From the NCBI GenBank assembly GCA_033065855.1, contig JAVXUO010002281.1, positions 62,001 through 126,000 of the forward strand: a DNA stretch of 64,000 nt. Direction: 5' to 3'. The position numbers and the translations under genes were made by a program. Shown piece after piece: positions 23,501-32,088 of the stretch. Numbering within the stretch: the stretch's first letter is position 1; the number at the start of each line of letters is the position of its first letter. The notes beneath the pieces were generated by a model. The model was not told the DNA's origin. It searched no databases and saw only the letters and a list, made by a program, of their open reading frames with translations. The stretch comes from Escallonia rubra (lineage: Eukaryota > Streptophyta > Magnoliopsida > Escalloniales > Escalloniaceae).

Positions 23501-24872
23501 ACTACCCACCCCCACAGTTTTGGAGGAATATTTTCTAGTTTGGAACTTCCTCTACTCAACTCAGGCCTGCCTTTAGAAAATAGACCATGTCACTCTCCCT
23601 GCAGGTTACACCAACTAGATGGCACATATTTAGAGACAGTGTTTCCTTCAAGAACCTGGCTGTTCTGCTTTGATACAAACCCCAGTAATGTTTATCTTTT
23701 CACGGTTGAGAACTTTCGGTCTGGATAAAGGGTCTATTACTAGGCCATATTCCAAAGACAATTCTGCAATTTGGCATCACGGAGATATCTAGTATCTTGA
23801 AAACAAAATGTGATTTACCTAGTTTCCACCAAGATACCAGTTATTGCCAAAGAAAAAACCTAAACCTCCCTTCTGATTAACTGGTTTGCCATGGTCTGTT
23901 TTTAATTTTTTGTTATTTTAGACGCTTAAGTAGCAAATGCTAAAGGGTGTTAAGCATCACAATTAGACAGAATAATGCAAGGCATCAAACTTGCGCATCA
24001 AACCCAATAGAATGATGCCTCACACATCACAGAGAACAGCTAAAACAATTGTCGTTTTTTCATTTATTGTCTCAAAACAGAGACTACAACCAATAAAGAC
24101 ACTCCAACAGAAATAAAGCTACGAATGTCTGGTATTAAACAGCCATTTGCACAGTGCAATCCGGAGGACTTTCAACATGTCTACAACTGAAGATATGTTT
24201 TTCAATCACTTCCAAAAATAAGAACAACAATAATCGATATGCATCAAAAGATAAGACATGAATCTCCTTTGGATCAATGCACTTGAACCTTCCAGACTCT
24301 GCCTTGAAATTTTACATTAGCTGGGGTTTTTCAATTTGATCATATGTTGGAACGGTCACGTAAACACAATGAGTCCCTTTAATTTAATTCTTCTTTTATT
24401 GAAGGCATCGTGTGGATGACTAAAGTTTTGTAATAACAAAGTTTTTGGGTTGTGTGGCAGGTAACCCAAGAATGAGCAAGCCCTTTCATCGAAACCTCAT
24501 AAACCATAAGTGAGTATTTTGATGTTCTTATACCATGAATTCAGACAACTGCACATTCAAAAACCAGATTGAAAAAAAAAAAAAGATCTATTAAAACCCA
24601 TAATTAACACCCACTGTAATAGCCAAAGATAATAACGATTAGCAAATCAGTAGAACACATCTATAAATGTTTGTATCCTACTCAGGGGCAATGAGGTGGA
24701 TAAACAAATGAGGAAGCAGATACAAGCAAAAATCCCAAACAAGAAGGCAGGGCCATGAATCTTGAAGTGGGTGGGTTTTCTTCAACAATTAGTGGAGAGT
24801 AAGAGAGAGGGACTTACAGGAACAGGTAAGTGATGGCTTGGGTTGAAGAGAAGAAAATGAGAGCATCGGCAT
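14438..24872 (-). CDS. FKBP20-2: FKBP20-2-like chloroplast peptidyl-prolyl isomerase, seven-exon gene (damaged)
   Basis: Seven exons on the minus strand reproduce the plant FKBP20-2 protein: 24818-24872, 23656-23712, 22754-22966, 19844-19953, 16108-16216, 15945-16013 and 14438-14557. All introns begin GT and end AG, and the phases agree except at exon 6. The family enzyme is a thylakoid-lumen FKBP linked in Arabidopsis to photosystem II supercomplex assembly. The N-terminus is Ser/Leu-rich like a chloroplast transit peptide, and a hydrophobic Leu stretch (FLLLCSSGLFPTLP) fits a lumen-targeting segment. Hallmarks are RRENNAPEDFPSF-like, VTFHYIGYNESGR, KRRIIIPPELGPP and QFEVFDVELL, with a C-terminal cysteine. 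Exons 1-3 are duplicated in tandem (second set at 20095-22187). Exon 6 lacks about 8 bp, shifting the frame inside the FKBP fold. Gene identity is near certain; whether this allele is functional is doubtful. Confidence 0.85.
14558..15944. other. FKBP20-2 intron 6
   Basis: A 1.4-kb intron between exons 7 and 6, AT-rich, with a pyrimidine- and C-rich patch at 15525-15580. Its small open frames have no recognisable product. No dated transposon was identified. Confidence 0.6.
15945..16013 (-). CDS. FKBP20-2: FKBP20-2 exon 6 with apparent 8-bp deletion
   Basis: The acceptor GATGCAG is followed by GGTTTGA and then directly TTGGAGACATGAGA. The family has GFEEGI(G)DMRP here, so the codons for about Glu-Glu-Gly are missing in part and the frame shifts. 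Downstream DMRPVGKRRIIIPPELGPP is perfect, with a canonical donor GTGAGT. The exon is 69 nt where 77 would keep phase. Confidence 0.85.
16108..16216 (-). CDS. FKBP20-2: FKBP20-2 exon 5
   Basis: After acceptor TTTGCAG it reads VTFHYIGYNESGRHIDST, then YLQGRPAKIRFGINGLVPG, with donor GTGGGA. This is the central FKBP strand region; plant FKBP20-2 proteins likewise lack the usual GxxFDSS motif of canonical FKBPs. Confidence 0.9.
16580..16745. repeat. Imperfect tandem duplication, GGGAGCGAG-rich
   Basis: Two roughly 70-bp versions of a TGGGAA(C/T)..GAG.GTGCGAG(G/A)TT.TGGGAGCGAG sentence follow each other. No gene. It resembles the low-complexity interiors of plant hAT-derived elements. Confidence 0.5.
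16970..17320 (+). pseudogene. LINE ORF2 tail fragment inside FKBP20-2 intron 4
   Basis: The + strand shows CVGLCCE followed by a LFSWGLSNVQRSNFGAKEV stretch and then VYQVGWNKIDKLFSA. This matches the usual end of plant LINE ORF2 after the zinc-binding domain (W..V.R, then VYH.W.ERN.R.F). It is short and frameshifted. The call rests on motif order only. Confidence 0.45.
17841..17889. repeat. (GC)n followed by (GA)n microsatellite
   Basis: Twenty bases of alternating GC, a short TGTGAGTGAGAG spacer and then (GA)n. The GC tract can adopt Z-DNA. It lies in FKBP20-2 intron 4. Confidence 0.9.
18690..19110 (+). mobile_element. Probable solo or partial copia LTR
   Basis: A TATA-like CTTATAAATAGG (18821-18832) is followed about 220 bp later by ATTCTCATAGTACG, then GTAGGCACG and CTGAACCACGTTAAATC. 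This is the conserved sentence seen near the 3' end of many plant Ty1/copia LTRs. No target duplication or partner LTR was found, so the limits are approximate. Confidence 0.45.
19844..19953 (-). CDS. FKBP20-2: FKBP20-2 exon 4
   Basis: Starts after acceptor CGCTCAG and reads FEVKVVASENFVKRDSGLIY, then RDFEVGNGDSPKAGQQ, ending at donor CAG|GTTTTT. This is the entry to the FKBP domain, single copy. It is 110 nt with correct phases on both sides. A 3.6-kb intron holding transposon remnants follows. Confidence 0.85.
20003..22285. repeat. Tandem segmental duplication, proximal copy
   Basis: Direct copy of the segment at 22668-24970, from ACAAAGATT near 20006 to CTCTCTGTC at 22283. It lies inside the FKBP20-2 gene between exons 3 and 4 of the distal-copy model. 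Confidence 0.9.
20095..22187 (-). pseudogene. FKBP20-2 exons 1-3, proximal duplicated set
   Basis: Exon 1 is at 22133-22187 (MLTLSFSSFQLKPSLSCS, donor GTAAGT), exon 2 at 20997-21053 and exon 3 at about 20095-20320. Exon 3 has one extra base in an A-run (about 20200-20206 on the + strand). This puts a stop two codons after SGKN in the frame used by the distal copy. Two residues conserved in the family (Glu in RENN and Arg in FVREG) are changed to Val and Gln. Exons 1 and 2 remain open. These exons sit closer to exon 4 than the distal set and could compete with it in splicing. Confidence 0.7.
22286..22667 (+). pseudogene. Ty1/copia gag fragment between the duplicated copies
   Basis: The + strand reads MALKAKTKLGFIDKTIKEP, then AELSSWIRCNSMVTSWL, LWVYLHDRFS and RIFEIRRAVS, the order of a plant copia Gag (UBN2-type) N-terminus. 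A frameshift near 22615 moves the continuation (STLKPYRDEL) to another frame. It occupies precisely the gap between the two copies of the duplication, which suggests it took part in, or was deposited during, the rearrangement. Confidence 0.8.
22754..22966 (-). CDS. FKBP20-2: FKBP20-2 exon 3, distal copy (open frame)
   Basis: Encodes KQLFLLLCSSGLFPTLP, then YDEKRLLEQNNRVQRENNAP and EDFPSFVREG, the conserved segment before the FKBP domain. The frame is open throughout, unlike the proximal copy. The donor is G|GTCTGT. The acceptor that would fit best by comparison with the other copy (AG at 20321-20322 there) is AT here; a phase-compatible AG lies 10 bp downstream and gives the start used. Confidence 0.65.
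23656..23712 (-). CDS. FKBP20-2: FKBP20-2 exon 2, distal copy
   Basis: A 57-nt exon in phase with exons 1 and 3, reading through ITGVCIKAEQPG, which aligns with the cysteine-containing end of the transit region in the family. The acceptor is CGAAAG and the donor GTTCTT; both are weak, so the boundaries are predictions. The same exon occurs at 20997-21053 in the proximal copy, with a few substitutions. Confidence 0.55.
24818..24872 (-). CDS. FKBP20-2: FKBP20-2 exon 1, distal copy (transit peptide start)
   Basis: Starts at ATG 24872 (a second ATG follows two codons later) and reads MPMLSFSSLQPKPSLTCS before a strong donor GTAAGT (24817-24812). It is rich in Ser, Leu and Pro and lacks acidic residues, as in plastid transit peptides. 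About 100 bp of upstream sequence is shared with the proximal copy before the duplication ends. No clear TATA box is seen. Confidence 0.7.
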
Positions 24873-24979
24873 TGTTTGGGGTAGAATTTCCTCAAAGCAG
24901 AGAGGACATTCATGCGCTTGGCTTGTTGGCTCGAAACATGAAAAAGTGTCGCTTTATCTTCTTTCTGTCAACAATTAAA

Positions 24980-27690
24980 GTCGTTACTTGACGTTATTTT
25001 CATCCAAGTGATTTTTTTAGCCATCAAATAGTTTTAGCCATGAAATAGTTTTTCGCAATCTTGTTTAGCCAATTACGCCTTAAGTTTGACTCTCGAAAGC
25101 AGAAGAGAAAAACATGTAAAAGTCAACTAGAACATTTGCAGCAAGGCTGATTTTTTTTTCTTTTTTTCTTTTGACATGCAGCAAGGATTCACCAAAAGAG
25201 CACCTCTCAGCAACATCTATCAACGATTTGGTATACATGCGGCCTTATGATCTCTAAACATTTTCCTCTCCCTTCTCTCGTAACAAGTGTTTTAGTCGGT
25301 TGCTAGGTTCACCACCACAACCCGACGAGTGTGGGTTTGTGCTTGTGTAAATGCGTGAATTTGTGTGTGGTGTTTCAAATCTAGGATTTATTGTGCCCTT
25401 TAAGATCTTGGTTGACTGGCGTAGTTTAATGTGCCCATGTTATGGCTTTATTTCGTTCTATGTTGTTCCTTTAGATTGGAGGACTCACATACTTCATGTT
25501 GTTGCTAAGCTTGGGTAGGCTCTCAAGGTTTGGAGATTAATAGTGGTTGCTATGATTTGATCTCTCTTTGGTGCTCGTCCCTTTTGTTCATGGGTTTGTG
25601 TTCAGGTTCGGTGGTGCTCACCCCCTTGTGGCTTATTTTGTGTTGATTAGGGTGGTTGGACACGAGGCTCATCAATGTTGGTGCTAGGGTGGTCCGTTTG
25701 ATTGGATTTTCTCCTGCCAAGGTTCCCCCTCTCTTCTTCACACCTCCCCTTCCTAATTAGGTCCCCCTCGCCCTCTTTCTGATTAATCTCACTTAAATTA
25801 TTGTGCTTGCTGTGAATGAGGTCTTGTGTGCGCCTTGAGTGTCAGTCTGGCATGGTGATTTAGTAAGGGTGGTGTAGGTGGGAGTTGCGGTTTGCGTGGT
25901 CACTTGATGACGAGGGTGCAGCAGTTATGCCGTTCTGATCATCTCATAGGTTGGTGGTTGTTCCGTTTGTTATAGTCGTCCGGAAGCAAGGTTGGGCCCA
26001 GTATCGCCGCCATATTGGCTTCGTAGCTTATGGTTGACGACAATGCAGTGGATAAGACAGTGGCTTCCGACACTATGGTTGGTGATTGTGACGCACGCCA
26101 TTAAGCGTGGTCTATGTGTAACTTAATTGATCTTATCGGGGCACATGGTTGTGGAATTTACAGGTGTAGACTCGGGCATTGTTTTGCTTTATCTTCGTTT
26201 ACTAGTAATTTGTTTGGGCTTGGTGCGTGTTTCGTTTTAGTATTTTCTTGTTGTGTTAGTGTACCTCTGAAACTGAGGAATTGTCCTTAGTTATGAGGTA
26301 GTATCTTGATTCGAGTAAAGACTCGCTAATCTCTTACACAAATAGCCATCCCTAGGGGCTATTTGGTGTTAAAACCGTCTATTCATTTTTGCCACTCTTA
26401 TATATACAAGGAGTTTGCTTTATACCGCTCCTTGTCTGAGAAAACGCCGTGAAAAGTAAGGTACCACGTTACTCTCTTTTTTACTCTATCTTATATACTA
26501 CATGCATATCAATATGGTAAAATTTTTACCCAAAGCCGAAAAAAGGAATAAGTGCGGCCCGCGAAAGCAAACACACTCCATCGCGAGTGCGGAAATGTTT
26601 CATTCCATTATAAACTGCAGATCTCTACTACATGTACACAGAGGGACCTCGAAAATACTTCCTCAGGGAAACTCGACTTCACAATTGGAGTCGCCTATGG
26701 ACATTTCTCAATCACCAGCATTCTTTGCTTCTGGGATGATAGGTACAGCGCAACTTGCATCCACCTGCAACAAATGACAACACAAGCAGGTGAAGCACAG
26801 CCAAAACCCAAGCGAAATGGCTCTCATCAGGGGAGTTCCAACTTTTACTGAACTATCAGAAACAAATGACAACACATATATACTGGTGAAGCAGAAAAAA
26901 GGGCCTAGTTAGCACAAGCAGAAAAAATGGCCTACTTAACTCTACAAGCCAGGCTCAGCTCTGCCACCTAAAGATGTCTCTACCAAACTATTTGTGGATA
27001 CATTACTTTCTTTCTTAACTCTGTGAAGTTAGTAATCCTGAACAGCCTTCATTTTTCATGAAGAGGCATGAGGTACCAATATCAAGTTCCAGTAAGTGTT
27101 TCACAACTATAACTGTAGACAAAATAATTGAAGAATCATCGTCATAAAGAAAGGCAAGCAACACCAAAAATCAATTAGAGGACAACAAAATAAGCCATAA
27201 TCAAGACAGATAATGACGTATGGGTGTTTTGCATAAATACAGGTGAAGCAGAAAAAAGGGCCTACTAAGCACAAGCAGCTCCACAAATGCCACAGTTTCA
27301 AACTTTAACCACCTAAGTATGTAAGAAACTTCTATCACTGATCTGGAAAAATTAAAGACCCAGTAGTATTAGGAAAGTACAAAGGCAATGTAGCTTGATA
27401 CAAATTTAAGTGAGGCACTCCAAGCATAACGAGTGCGAGAGTATTGCAAGCGTAACGAGTGAATGAGAAGTGGGTTTTAAACGTTAAAACGTCAAAGATA
27501 ACATGAAGCCAAAGGCACCTACGTATGGAGGTGCCTTTTAACTTCATGGAACCAATTCTTCCACTATGCTACTCATAATTTCAGAGGCAAGAGTTTTGAG
27601 GCCAAACTATGCAAACTCTCTATAGATGTTACAGTATATGGCATTTGAAAGGAAGGAAATGTTAGAACTTTTGAGCAGAAACGAGCTACT
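24980..27690. other. Intergenic, upstream of FKBP20-2, no gene recognised
   Basis: GT-rich DNA at 25290-26290 has only composition-driven open frames. The frames at 26502-26851 have no recognisable family. Nothing else is supported. Confidence 0.5.
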
Positions 27691-27707
27691 CGTCAACGCT
27701 ACCTCCA

Positions 27708-27905
27708 CCACCAAGCGCGTAGGTCAGCTGGTAAGGGGTTGTCCTAGCTTAACCAGAGGTCTCGTGTTCGAGCCCTGGGAATGCAGCTGTGTTAAAACTT
27801 GGTAGGGAGAGCTTTGCCGCCCATGTGGTCCTGCCCGGCTCGAACCCGGATTAGTCGGCTCCCAATGTGGTGTCCGGAAACCGGGTGGTCTAACCAAAAG
27901 AAAAA
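27708..27905 (+). mobile_element. tRNA-derived SINE with 16-bp target duplication
   Basis: The 198-bp element has an A box (TAGGTCAGCTGGTAAGG, about 27720) and a B box (GTGTTCGAGCCC, about 27765), the spacing of a Pol III promoter. A tRNA-unrelated body follows, then an A-rich tail (AAAAGAAAAA). It is flanked by the direct repeat GTCAACGCTACCTCCA at 27692-27707 and 27906-27921, identical on both sides. This is a textbook SINE insertion, probably recent. Confidence 0.9.
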
Positions 27906-27921
27906 GTCAACGCTACCTCCA

Positions 27922-28850
27922 TCTTATCCAACAATAGTTCAATTTTAGAGTAAGTAGCCGGAATAAAGTCCCTTCTACATTCCAAAATAGAGAACTTTGC
28001 TTGGTAGCTGTACAGAGTTGAATTTGTTTTGGACTCTTGACCGAAAAAATAATAATTTAATAACGCGAAGTAAATTACAGCAAGAGCCAAAGTAAGGCCC
28101 GTAATAACACCCCATGCTCGAAGGTTCACCCACTAGTACCATATGACAGCTTTTACAATTACAACTGCAACCGAAAGTAACTTTCTAACAGTCAAATTCA
28201 AAGAGTATGAAACACTAACTAATGCATTTATTATTGGAATCATTAAGCATACCTACCACTGGGAAGAGGCTAAATGTAACCTAGGCCTCATGGACCTAAC
28301 ATACTTGTATGCACCATGAGGAGTCATGCGCTCGTGTTCTACCTGTTTAAAAGTACTTAAAAGTACAAAAGTCGTTCAAAGTGTATGTCCTACCAGGCAA
28401 AATGACTTTCCATATTGTGATTCATAATACCATATAACAGAGAGCAGTGATTGTGCTGCGGCCCCGACCAGCCTCACGGTGGATGTAAGTCGTTGTAAAA
28501 CAAGATGCATTCCCTTCACAAGTCAAAGATGAACCACAATTTAAAAGCAAGGTTATTGATGAGCACAATTTAGCTGCCATTAGATAAAGCACTAATAATA
28601 GCACTTTGTATTTCTGTTCTGCAAAAGAAGTAAGGGTTAGTGTCAAATATGTATCCCAAAGTATCACCCTAATACGAGAGATATTTGGTTATTGTCTAAT
28701 GCCAATTCATCCGCGTTAGTTAGTGTTAAATTACTACTTATATTCTTACAAATAAGTAGTAATGCCAGCTTGCAGGCCCACGATCCATATCAACCTTGAA
28801 CCTTAACTATAGTAAACTATTATTAAAAATTTGGGAAAAGAAAAAGAATA
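27922..28850. other. Intergenic, no gene recognised
   Basis: A minus-strand open frame at 27890-28129 encodes a hydrophobic stretch (LTLALAVIYFALLNYYFF), and another lies at 28422-28667. Neither has recognisable family motifs or convincing splice signals, so they are not called as genes. Confidence 0.4.
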
Positions 28851-28852
28851 TA

Positions 28853-29216
28853 CTCCTTCCGTCCCACATAATTCGATCACTTTCTTTTTGCACACATATT
28901 AAGGATTTATGTCATATATTGTGTGTTTTCGATTCTACCCTTTAGAGAATGGAAGAAGTGGGTAAGGAGAGAGAAAATGAGTTAGATGAGTGTTAAATGT
29001 GAAGAGAGAAATAGAGTAAAAAAGTGTAAAAAGATGGGTCAAGAGAAAGAAAATGAGTTGGTGAAGAGTTAAATGTAGAGAGAGCAATAGAATAAAAAAA
29101 TATATAAAAAGGGTAAATTTATAAAAATACTTACAGAGACTTTTATTTGGAAGTGATCAATATTTGTGGGACGATCCAAAAAGAAAATATAATTATTTTA
29201 TGTGGGACAGATGGAG
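28853..29216. mobile_element. Stowaway-like MITE (TA target duplication)
   Basis: A 364-bp AT-rich element. The left end is CTCCTTCCGTCCCACATAAT and the right end the inverse complement form (ATTTTATGTGGGACAGATGGAG), with TA at 28851-28852 and 29217-29218. The interior holds a duplicated phrase GAGAGAAA(A)TGAGTT(A/G)G. No coding capacity. Confidence 0.85.
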
Positions 29217-29218
29217 TA

Positions 29219-30550
29219 TAAAGGAGCCTTCTTATCGACCCTCTCCACATATAAACAACTCCACATGCAGCAATCCACTCAGCCATAGCGCCCTCACCAC
29301 CCACCCACCCACCCTTCCCCCCCTCCCCCTAATTTAATGGTCTCTTTCTCTCTGTAAAATATTATGTACTCTAACCAGAGAGAGAGCCAATCTCCTCAAT
29401 TTGAAGAAGATTGCGGGTCAAGCTCTGCGAACTGATTATGTTACGGTTTAGGATTCTGTTAGTTGGAAAATCTTGATTTCATTAGGGGCACATATATATT
29501 GTTTTTAAGTCTTCATTCTTTTCTCAAATGCAATGAATTTATTGTTCTAACCATTCAATCAGTTTCTAAGTCGGTAGTGTTTGCTTATAGATTTTGATTT
29601 TTCATCTGTGAACTTTTTTTCACATTTAAACGGAGGTTAGTATGTTTTTTCACAGGATTTGTTGGCTTATGAAGAACTTGTCTTCTAAAGAACTTCAAGG
29701 ATTATAACATGGCTGTTGAAAGGTGCCATTGTCATTTTATAGAAGCTGGTGAAGAGTATAATTGATTCATGTTATATATGGACATTCTGATTAGATCAGA
29801 AACTAAGGAATTTAATGTAAGCGTCATGTTTGAATCATGTTATGGGCACTTTGATCAGATTACGACTAAAGAATACAATGTAAACTCCATGGTACTTTAT
29901 TTTCCAATGATTACGTTCTTGAGAAGAACTTGGTTGTAACTGCTTGGTTCAACTTATGTGTATTATTATAAGGTTGAACACTAAGGTTAACTGATCCATG
30001 GATAAGTAGTCCACTACTTCTCCATGATGCCCCCGAAGTTCTTTGAATTTTTTTCAGCTTCATTGTGATCAAAAGACTAGTTTTATATCTAGAGCTGTGG
30101 TTACAGAGTGGATTCTTACAAACTTATTTTAAACATTTTGTCAAACAAGTTATGTTCAATTGAAATTTTGAAAACAACAACCATCCAAACCACGGATGGA
30201 TATACCACTATATAAAATGGCAAAGAGAAAGCTAAGCAAAGTGAGGCAGTGGTGACATGCCTTATGATGTAGGGTGACAGAGAAAAGAAGAGAAGAGAAG
30301 ATGTAAAGTATGAAAGGGGAGAGAGAAGAGAAGAAATGAGGCAACCGGTGATCGGAGTGTGAAATCCGGCGAGGGGGAATGCAAACTACTGGTAAGCCTC
30401 CACTCTTCTTCCCTCAATTTTAACTTCAAAAGATTTTTGTGTTTTACTGTGTGCCCACTGTGTGCTTATGGGCTGTGGAGGGGACAGGCTGCTAGGCAGC
30501 CGTAGAAGGTGGTGGGTGTGCTTTGTGTGTGTCTGTGTGTGTAATATGGA
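29219..30550. other. Intergenic, no gene recognised
   Basis: A C-rich stretch (29290-29335) and a TATA-like ACATATAAAC (about 29248) could be promoter or 5' UTR, but no reading frame follows. Two related sentences about a heavy GAATCATGTTAT.....GATCAGA motif at 29765 and 29830 form a weak direct repeat. Confidence 0.35.
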
Positions 30551-30810
30551 GGTAAATACACTTTGCCCCCTTGTACTTTTGGCCAGTTAAATTATGATCC
30601 TCTCTTTTTTTTAAACCATACTAAACCTACTTCAATTCATTAAAATTGGATAAATTATGGCGGGCATAAGAGATTCATTTGAAATGTCAAAAGTACCCCT
30701 TTTTATCCACAAAATTTTCAAACTCTTGCCATTTTCTAAACTTTCTTCACCAACCACACCCCCCCTTCCACTAGCCCAACCACACCCCATACCCCACACA
30801 CACGAACATC

Positions 30811-30811
<1 letters not shown>

Positions 30812-30866
<55 letters not shown>
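30812..30866. repeat. (CT)n-(CA)n microsatellite
   Basis: About 30 bases of CT followed by about 25 of CA in the left arm of the inverted-repeat element, mirrored by GT-rich DNA in the right arm (31570-31770), where a run of 15 G occurs at 31712-31726. Confidence 0.95.
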
Positions 30867-30870
<4 letters not shown>

Positions 30871-31133
30871 TGTACAAAAAAGTTTCACACGCACAGAACA
30901 TGTACTAATTCACACACACAAAGACACAGTGTCACACATAACACACATGAACTCACACACAGAACACACATACACAAAGTCAAACGAAAGGATAATTAGC
31001 TATAATGATTAACAAACAAGTTTATGATTCATTTTCATTGCACAGGATGACGCCAATCCAAGTATAGGTTGAAAAAAGGACATAAAATTAAAATCCCCAA
31101 ACCCAGGCCCTCATAATATGACACATAACAAAC

Positions 31134-31490
31134 CCCAAGCTTTCGGCTGAGCATAATCTCTCGAGTAATGGCCACATTTGCCGTATTCACCATCACCACG
31201 ATCATGGCTACCTCTGTACCCTCCCCCACCATACCCAACACCACCAGCATCAAGACGACGATTACCACCACCACCTCCTCCTTCTCATCCTCCTCCTCCT
31301 TCACGACGGTCACCGCCACTTCCACTACTGCGAAAACCACCTTTAACGCCACTATCGTTGCCACGAGACTGGGCCTAATTGATGGTGATCTTACGTCCGT
31401 CAAGATCTTGCCCGTTCATCACCTTGATTGCGTCCTACATCGACTACTCGTCTTTAAAAGTCATGAATCTAAACTCCATTGATCCCCACT
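31134..31490 (-). pseudogene. Captured glycine-rich RNA-binding protein fragment (RZ-1-like)
   Basis: The minus strand, allowing frameshifts, reads MNGQDLDGRKITIN followed by AQSRG, the end of an RRM as in glycine-rich RNA-binding proteins. A Gly/Arg-rich segment follows (GGDRREGGGG, GGGGYRGSHDRGDGEYG), then KCGHYSRDY, a decayed CCHC knuckle. RRM, Gly-rich region and CCHC is the layout of RZ-1-type plant proteins. Stops interrupt it (one before AQSRG and two in the RRM), and the RRM N-terminus is missing. Confidence 0.65.
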
Positions 31491-32088
31491 CCAGATCGTT
31501 AATGATCTACACACCAAACAAATAGAAAATCATCAGATCTGATCAACACACATCTGTAATTGTATGTTCAGTGTGCATGGGGGTATTGGTTCGTGTGTTT
31601 GTGTGGGTATGGGTGTGTGTTTGTGTTTGTTTTTGCAGTGTGTGTGGGGTGTGAATTCGTGCGAGTGTGAGCATGTGTTTGGGGTGTGGGTTTGTGTGAG
31701 TGTGTGGTGGTGGGGGGGGGGGGGGGTATGGGTGTGTGTGGGTATGGGCGTGTGTTTGTGTGTCTGCATGTATGTATCTATGTTAAATGAAAAGGGTATT
31801 TTGGTCTTTAAAAATTATCAAACAACTCTAGCTAAGAAGTGCTTGGATATAAACCGTCCAATTTACCCAATTTTGAAGAGTAAAAGTAGGTTTAGTGCAA
31901 CTTTTTAAAAAAGAAGTGACCATAATTTAACGGGACTAAAGTGTAAGGGGACAAAGTTTATTTACCCGATATATATGTGTGACCATGTGCGTATGGTGTT
32001 TGTAACTGTGTGGGTCTATGTGTGTGTGTGTGCGCTGTGTGACATGGGTGTGTGAGTAGTTTGTGTTGTGTGTGTGTGTGTGTAATAT

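Larger units (their letters stand above)
22668..24970. repeat. Tandem segmental duplication, distal copy
   Basis: About 2.3 kb almost collinear with 20003-22285, covering FKBP20-2 exons 1-3, their introns and about 100 bp of upstream DNA. Most of the length is near-identical, with scattered substitutions and small indels; it includes about 35 bp (around 24007-24045) absent from the other copy. The similarity stops at about 24970 (CTTTCTGTC). Confidence 0.9.
30551..31965. mobile_element. Long-inverted-repeat element (MULE/Pack-type) carrying an RNA-binding protein fragment
   Basis: Left arm 30551-30700 (GGTAAATACACTTTGCCCCC) and right arm about 31800-31965, read inversely (GGTAAATAAACTTTGTCCCC), are inverted over 150 bp or more, including CTAAACCTACTT. 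Inside the arms are (CT)n/(CA)n on the left and (GT)n on the right. The centre is a gene fragment (31134-31490). No clean target duplication could be read because both flanks are GT/TA-rich. Mutator-like origin is inferred from the long arms and captured fragment. Confidence 0.6.

Noticed and set aside
27890..28129. Minus-strand hydrophobic frame of 79 codons
   Set aside because: Contains a credible membrane-like segment but starts with no upstream exon or family motif and ends inside the SINE duplication; not supportable as a gene.
31168..31482. Thr/Ser-rich + strand open frame of 104 codons
   Set aside because: Antisense of the glycine-rich RNA-binding fragment; the Gly codons read as Thr/Ser/Pro on the other strand.
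31533..31908. Cys/Val/Gly-rich and His/Thr/Pro-rich open frames on opposite strands
   Set aside because: Both are translations of a (GT)n-rich arm.
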